Source of the DNA: Variovorax sp. PBL-E5
GTDB taxonomy: Bacteria; Pseudomonadota; Gammaproteobacteria; Burkholderiales; Burkholderiaceae_C
Direction of reading: 5' to 3'
Assembly (NCBI RefSeq): GCF_901827185.1
Contig: NZ_LR594671.1
Location: 4,830,001 to 4,894,000, forward strand
DNA length: 64,000 bases
Below the pieces are notes generated by a model. It had not been told where the DNA came from and ran no database searches. It was given only the letters and a program-made list of their open reading frames with translations. This document shows, in pieces, positions 61,201 through 64,000 of this stretch. The number at the start of each line of letters is the position of its first letter. The first letter of the stretch is position 1. The translations under genes were made by a program, and so were the position numbers.

Positions 61201-62649
61201 TCAGCCGAGTTCCTGGGCGATCTTCCGATGCACGGCATGGGCCGCATCGTTGAGCCGGCGAACGGCTTCCCGCCTGTTCACATGCAGGGGCTCGCCGCCC
61301 TTCACGATCGTTCGACCCTCCACGATCACCTGGTCGACGTCCTCTCCGGTTGCCGCAAGCACAAGGAACTTGAACGGGTCATAGAGAGGCGCGGCCTTGA
61401 AGGTGTCGATGCGCACCAGGACCACGTCGGCCTTGCACCCCGCAGCCAACCGCCCCAGATCCGGACGCCCCAACGCATCGGCTCCGCCGACGGTGGCCAT
61501 GGTGAAGATGTCCCTGGACTGCGCGACGTCTGCGGAGTGTTCGACAATGCGGCACACCGTCGCAGCCATCCGCATGTCGTTGAACATGTCGAACGGGAAG
61601 GTGTCGGTGCCGAGCGACTGCCGAATGCCCAGCCCGGCGTATTTGTGAATGGAATTGATCACGCCGCCGCGCCGGGCCTTGACCCACGGCAGGTGCACGA
61701 CGGTCGTCTGCGAATCGCGCAATGCGGCGACTTCGTCGGGCTTCAGCGATGCCAGATTCCCATCGGCCGTCATGATCTGGCCGTGGCCGATCATCATGTC
61801 AGGCCCGAGCAGTCCGGTGTGCTGCATGTACTCGACAGTCGTCATGCCGTATTCCGCGCCGATGCGCTGATACTCGTTGGGCGACTGACCGGCGTGCACC
61901 TGGATCAGCAGCTTGTGCGCATTCGCGACGCGCCGGGTCTCCCGCAGCAGATCCGGATCGCAGGTGTCGATCTGGCCCGGCGCCAGCAGCGTACGCAGCC
62001 GGCCATCGAAGCGTCCGTCCCAGGAAGTGCAGAAGTCCACGCAATCGCGAAAACGCTTGCGGCCCTCGAAAGGGTAGTGCTCGTACCAGACCTTTCCCTG
62101 CGGTGCATGCCCGTAATGCATGGCCCGATAGCGGGGTCCGGAATACATCCTCAGCCCGACCCGCATGGCGGTCTCGGCGATCTTCTCGGTGATCCGGATG
62201 TCACCATCGCCGCCGACCTCGTAGTCGTAGCCAAGTTCCACCACGGTCGTCGAGCCGGTGCGCGCCAACTCCGCAAGAGCGCATTCCGCGGCGATCAACT
62301 GCGCCTCGGGATCGATCGCATGGCGCACCGCAGGCAGCATCCTGTAGAGCGTCCCGTAGTTGGTTTCCTTCGCATCGACGCTCAAGTTCGTGGCTTCTTC
62401 CAGATAGCCCCGCGTGAAAGGCGTATCGGTGACATGCAGGTGCGTGTTGACGAAGCCCGGGATGACCAGACGCCCCGAAGCATCGATCAACGCATCCGCG
62501 TCGGCACCGGCCTGCTCGAGGACTTCGGCGCGGGTTCCCACCGCAGCGATCGAGCCACCATCCATGAGCACCACGCCGTCTTCGACGACTTCGTGCCTGC
62601 CGTGACGCCAAAGCACCACCGTCCCGTTCTCGATCCTTGTCTTCATCAT
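61201..62649 (-). CDS. Amidohydrolase (ATZ/TRZ-like)
   Basis: 482 residues. Metal site IPGFVNTHLHVTDTPF, IQVHAGQSPNE, MIGHGQIM, and GTDTFPFDM; C-terminal beta-domain with LGRLAAGCKADVVLVRID. The subgroup includes atrazine and hydroxytriazine hydrolases and several deaminases. The usual HGT is HGQ here, a small deviation near the active site. It lies between a Bug solute-binding gene and a TSUP gene, so it probably acts on an imported heterocycle or amide. Confidence 0.88.
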   Translation of the reverse strand: MMKTRIENGTVVLWRHGRHEVVEDGVVLMDGGSIAAVGTRAEVLEQAGADADALIDASGRLVIPGFVNTHLHVTDTPFTRGYLEEATNLSVDAKETNYGTLYRMLPAVRHAIDPEAQLIAAECALAELARTGSTTVVELGYDYEVGGDGDIRITEKIAETAMRVGLRMYSGPRYRAMHYGHAPQGKVWYEHYPFEGRKRFRDCVDFCTSWDGRFDGRLRTLLAPGQIDTCDPDLLRETRRVANAHKLLIQVHAGQSPNEYQRIGAEYGMTTVEYMQHTGLLGPDMMIGHGQIMTADGNLASLKPDEVAALRDSQTTVVHLPWVKARRGGVINSIHKYAGLGIRQSLGTDTFPFDMFNDMRMAATVCRIVEHSADVAQSRDIFTMATVGGADALGRPDLGRLAAGCKADVVLVRIDTFKAAPLYDPFKFLVLAATGEDVDQVIVEGRTIVKGGEPLHVNRREAVRRLNDAAHAVHRKIAQELG

Positions 62650-62697
62650 CGACCTCGCTTGTCTTTGCTCACGAATACGCTCCTCAACATTGCCGCG

Positions 62698-63690
62698 TCA
62701 CTGGGGCTTGATGCCCGCCGTCTTGAATGCTTCTCCCCACTTGGCGTTCTCGGTGACCATGAAATGCGCGAACTCCGCCGGGGTGCTTCCAGTGACCTCG
62801 AGGTAGTTGTCCCGGAGTTTCGCCACGATCTCCGGCGCACGCAGGGCCTTGAGCAACTCCGTGTTGATCGTCGAGATGACCGATGCAGGCGTGCGAGCAG
62901 GCACCAATGCGCCGAGCCATCCATTCGATTCGATACCGGTGATCCCGAAATCCGCAAGCGTCGGCACATCGGGCGTGGTGGCGTCCCTCTGGGTGCTGAG
63001 AACGACCATCGGCGCCAGCCTCCCGTCCTTGACCTGGCTCATGAACGACGCCGGATTCGTCACGCCATACTGAATGTGGCCGCCGACGAGCGCGGTGATC
63101 ATCGGCGCCGTGCCGGTGAACGTGATGTGCTCCATTCGCAACCCCGTTCGAGCTTTCAGCATCTCCACCGCGAGGTGGGAAAGCGAACCGACGCCGGGCG
63201 TGCCGTAGTTCAATCCGTCCGAAGACTTGCTCACTGCGACAAGTTGCCGGAGGTCGCGGGTCGGCGCACTGGGCCCCGCCACCAGAACATTCGACCACCG
63301 GACCATGAGCGCGACGGGCGCGAAGTCTTCCCGCTTCCAGTGCAGGCCGCCGAAGGCAAACTCGTTGGTTGCGATATTGGGCGCCTGGAAGAGAATGGTG
63401 TGTCCATCCGGAGCGGCTCTGGATACGTACTCGGTCCCGATGTTCGTGGACGCGCCCCCCTTGTTCTCGATGATCACGGCTTGCTTGAACGCGTCCGCCA
63501 GCCGCGGCTGCAGCATGCGCGCGAGCAGATCGCTCGCACTGCCCGGGGGATAGGGCACGACGATCGTGATCGTCTTGGAGGGAAATCCGCCTTGCGCCCA
63601 TGCACCGGTGCAAGGGAGGGCGGCGGACGCCACGGCCGCGAGGGCGCGACGGCGGGTCAGAGTGAGGGATGGCTTCTCGACTGTGCTCAA
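62698..63690 (-). CDS. Tripartite tricarboxylate transporter (Bug family) substrate-binding protein
   Basis: 330-residue periplasmic binding protein of the Bug family, common in Burkholderiales. Signal peptide LTRRRALAAVASAALPCTGAWAQ; mature KTITIVVPYPPGSASDLLARML, VIIENKGGASTNIGTEYV, FTGTAPMITALVGGHIQYG. The TTG start at 63690 is preceded at 8 bases by a strong AAGGAG; the ATG at 63732 has no such site. No TctA/TctB membrane genes are nearby. It probably delivers the substrate of the amidohydrolase. Confidence 0.88.
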   Translation of the reverse strand: MSTVEKPSLTLTRRRALAAVASAALPCTGAWAQGGFPSKTITIVVPYPPGSASDLLARMLQPRLADAFKQAVIIENKGGASTNIGTEYVSRAAPDGHTILFQAPNIATNEFAFGGLHWKREDFAPVALMVRWSNVLVAGPSAPTRDLRQLVAVSKSSDGLNYGTPGVGSLSHLAVEMLKARTGLRMEHITFTGTAPMITALVGGHIQYGVTNPASFMSQVKDGRLAPMVVLSTQRDATTPDVPTLADFGITGIESNGWLGALVPARTPASVISTINTELLKALRAPEIVAKLRDNYLEVTGSTPAEFAHFMVTENAKWGEAFKTAGIKPQ

Positions 63691-63777
63691 GATAAGGACT
63701 CCTTGCTGGATATCGTTGGACGACTGAAGCATTGTTCTTCGGCCTGCGGAATCTTGACCAGCAACTAATTGCCGGCA

Positions 63778-64000
63778 CTACTGCGCGGCGTGCACGGCCC
63801 GCGAGAATGGCGCTCGCTCATCGTACTCACTGGCCAGTTCATCCATCCGCAAGAACACGGCATCCTTCCTGATCAGTTGCTGGATCAGCTTTTCCAGAAC
63901 GATCATTCGGTGCCCTCTGCCGGTGCAATAGGGATGGAAGGTATAGGTCACCGCGCCCCATGCGGTGGTGTCGGCCATGTACAGGAAGTCATGGACCCAG
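63778..64000 (-). CDS. Polysaccharide deacetylase family protein, C-terminal part only
   Basis: The reading frame is open to the right edge, leaving the last 73 residues. WVHDFLYMADTT, VTYTFHPYCTGRGHRM and VLEKLIQQLIRKDAVFLRMDELASEY match the end of the NodB-homology barrel in the PuuE/allantoinase-like group (a TxHPxxxGR-like loop followed by the final helix). These enzymes hydrolyse amides, so it would fit an operon with the downstream amidohydrolase. Start and metal site are outside the window. Confidence 0.7.
   Translation of the reverse strand, partial: WVHDFLYMADTTAWGAVTYTFHPYCTGRGHRMIVLEKLIQQLIRKDAVFLRMDELASEYDERAPFSRAVHAAQ

Noticed and set aside
60295..63768. 1157-codon + strand frame opposite the Bug, amidohydrolase and TSUP genes
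   Set aside because: Same reason: a GC-rich shadow of three genes with clear motifs on the other strand.

Overview
The window is 64 kb of GC-rich bacterial DNA, densely packed with genes. It looks like a chromosome segment of a betaproteobacterium in the Burkholderiales, most likely a Comamonadaceae member such as Variovorax. The evidence is the very GC-rich third codon positions, a Bug-type solute-binding protein, many catabolic transport operons, and a hemE-priA core neighbourhood. The genus is an inference. I see no tRNA, rRNA, insertion sequence, integrase or CRISPR array.

Layout, left to right. (1) 1-2.8 kb: the end of uup and a phospholipase D/cardiolipin synthase-type gene. (2) 2.8-10.6 kb: an amino-acid-related cluster. 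A MocR regulator faces a co-directional run of EamA exporter, PLP aminotransferase, GST, PhzF-like isomerase, glyoxalase-like protein, LysE exporter and threonine dehydratase-like enzyme, closed by an 18-bp perfect hairpin. (3) 10.6-16.5 kb: a large autotransporter and small housekeeping genes (histidine phosphatase, cutA, GIY-YIG-like, YeaQ-like, YbhB-like). (4) 16.5-22.0 kb: a LacI-controlled operon of NCS2 permease, amidohydrolase, TSUP transporter and creatininase-family hydrolase, with two matching operators and an intrinsic terminator in the leader. (5) 22-35.4 kb: AlaX-like editing protein, DsbD/ScsB-like reductase with a redoxin, hemE, an AT-rich gap carrying two perfect DnaA boxes, priA, a ClpP-fold periplasmic protein, an AEC permease, rep helicase and pldA.

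(6) 35.4-56.9 kb is the most interesting region. Two long leftward operons contain two complete ribose-type ABC importers, two closely paralogous SDRs (each the first gene of its operon), an FGGY kinase, a TIM-barrel epimerase, a TPP enzyme, an Old Yellow Enzyme-type reductase, another SDR, two aldehyde dehydrogenases and a zinc alcohol dehydrogenase. A MurR/RpiR regulator is divergent from the second operon. Both operon promoters carry the same pair of 13-bp boxes (RGAARDRAATTCC-like) at exactly the same 31-bp spacing, and a fifth copy lies just before the regulator gene. This points to one RpiR regulon for a sugar or polyol that I cannot name.

(7) 56.9-60 kb: a cyclopropane-synthase-like methyltransferase overlapping an FAD-dependent oxidoreductase, the gene pair expected for methyl-branched or related modified fatty acids, with a perfect inverted repeat upstream. 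(8) 60-64 kb: a second catabolic operon (polysaccharide-deacetylase-family protein cut by the window edge, Bug solute-binding protein, ATZ/TRZ-type amidohydrolase, TSUP transporter, VOC protein). It repeats the amidohydrolase-TSUP pairing of region 4.

All functions are read from motifs and context. No database search was possible.
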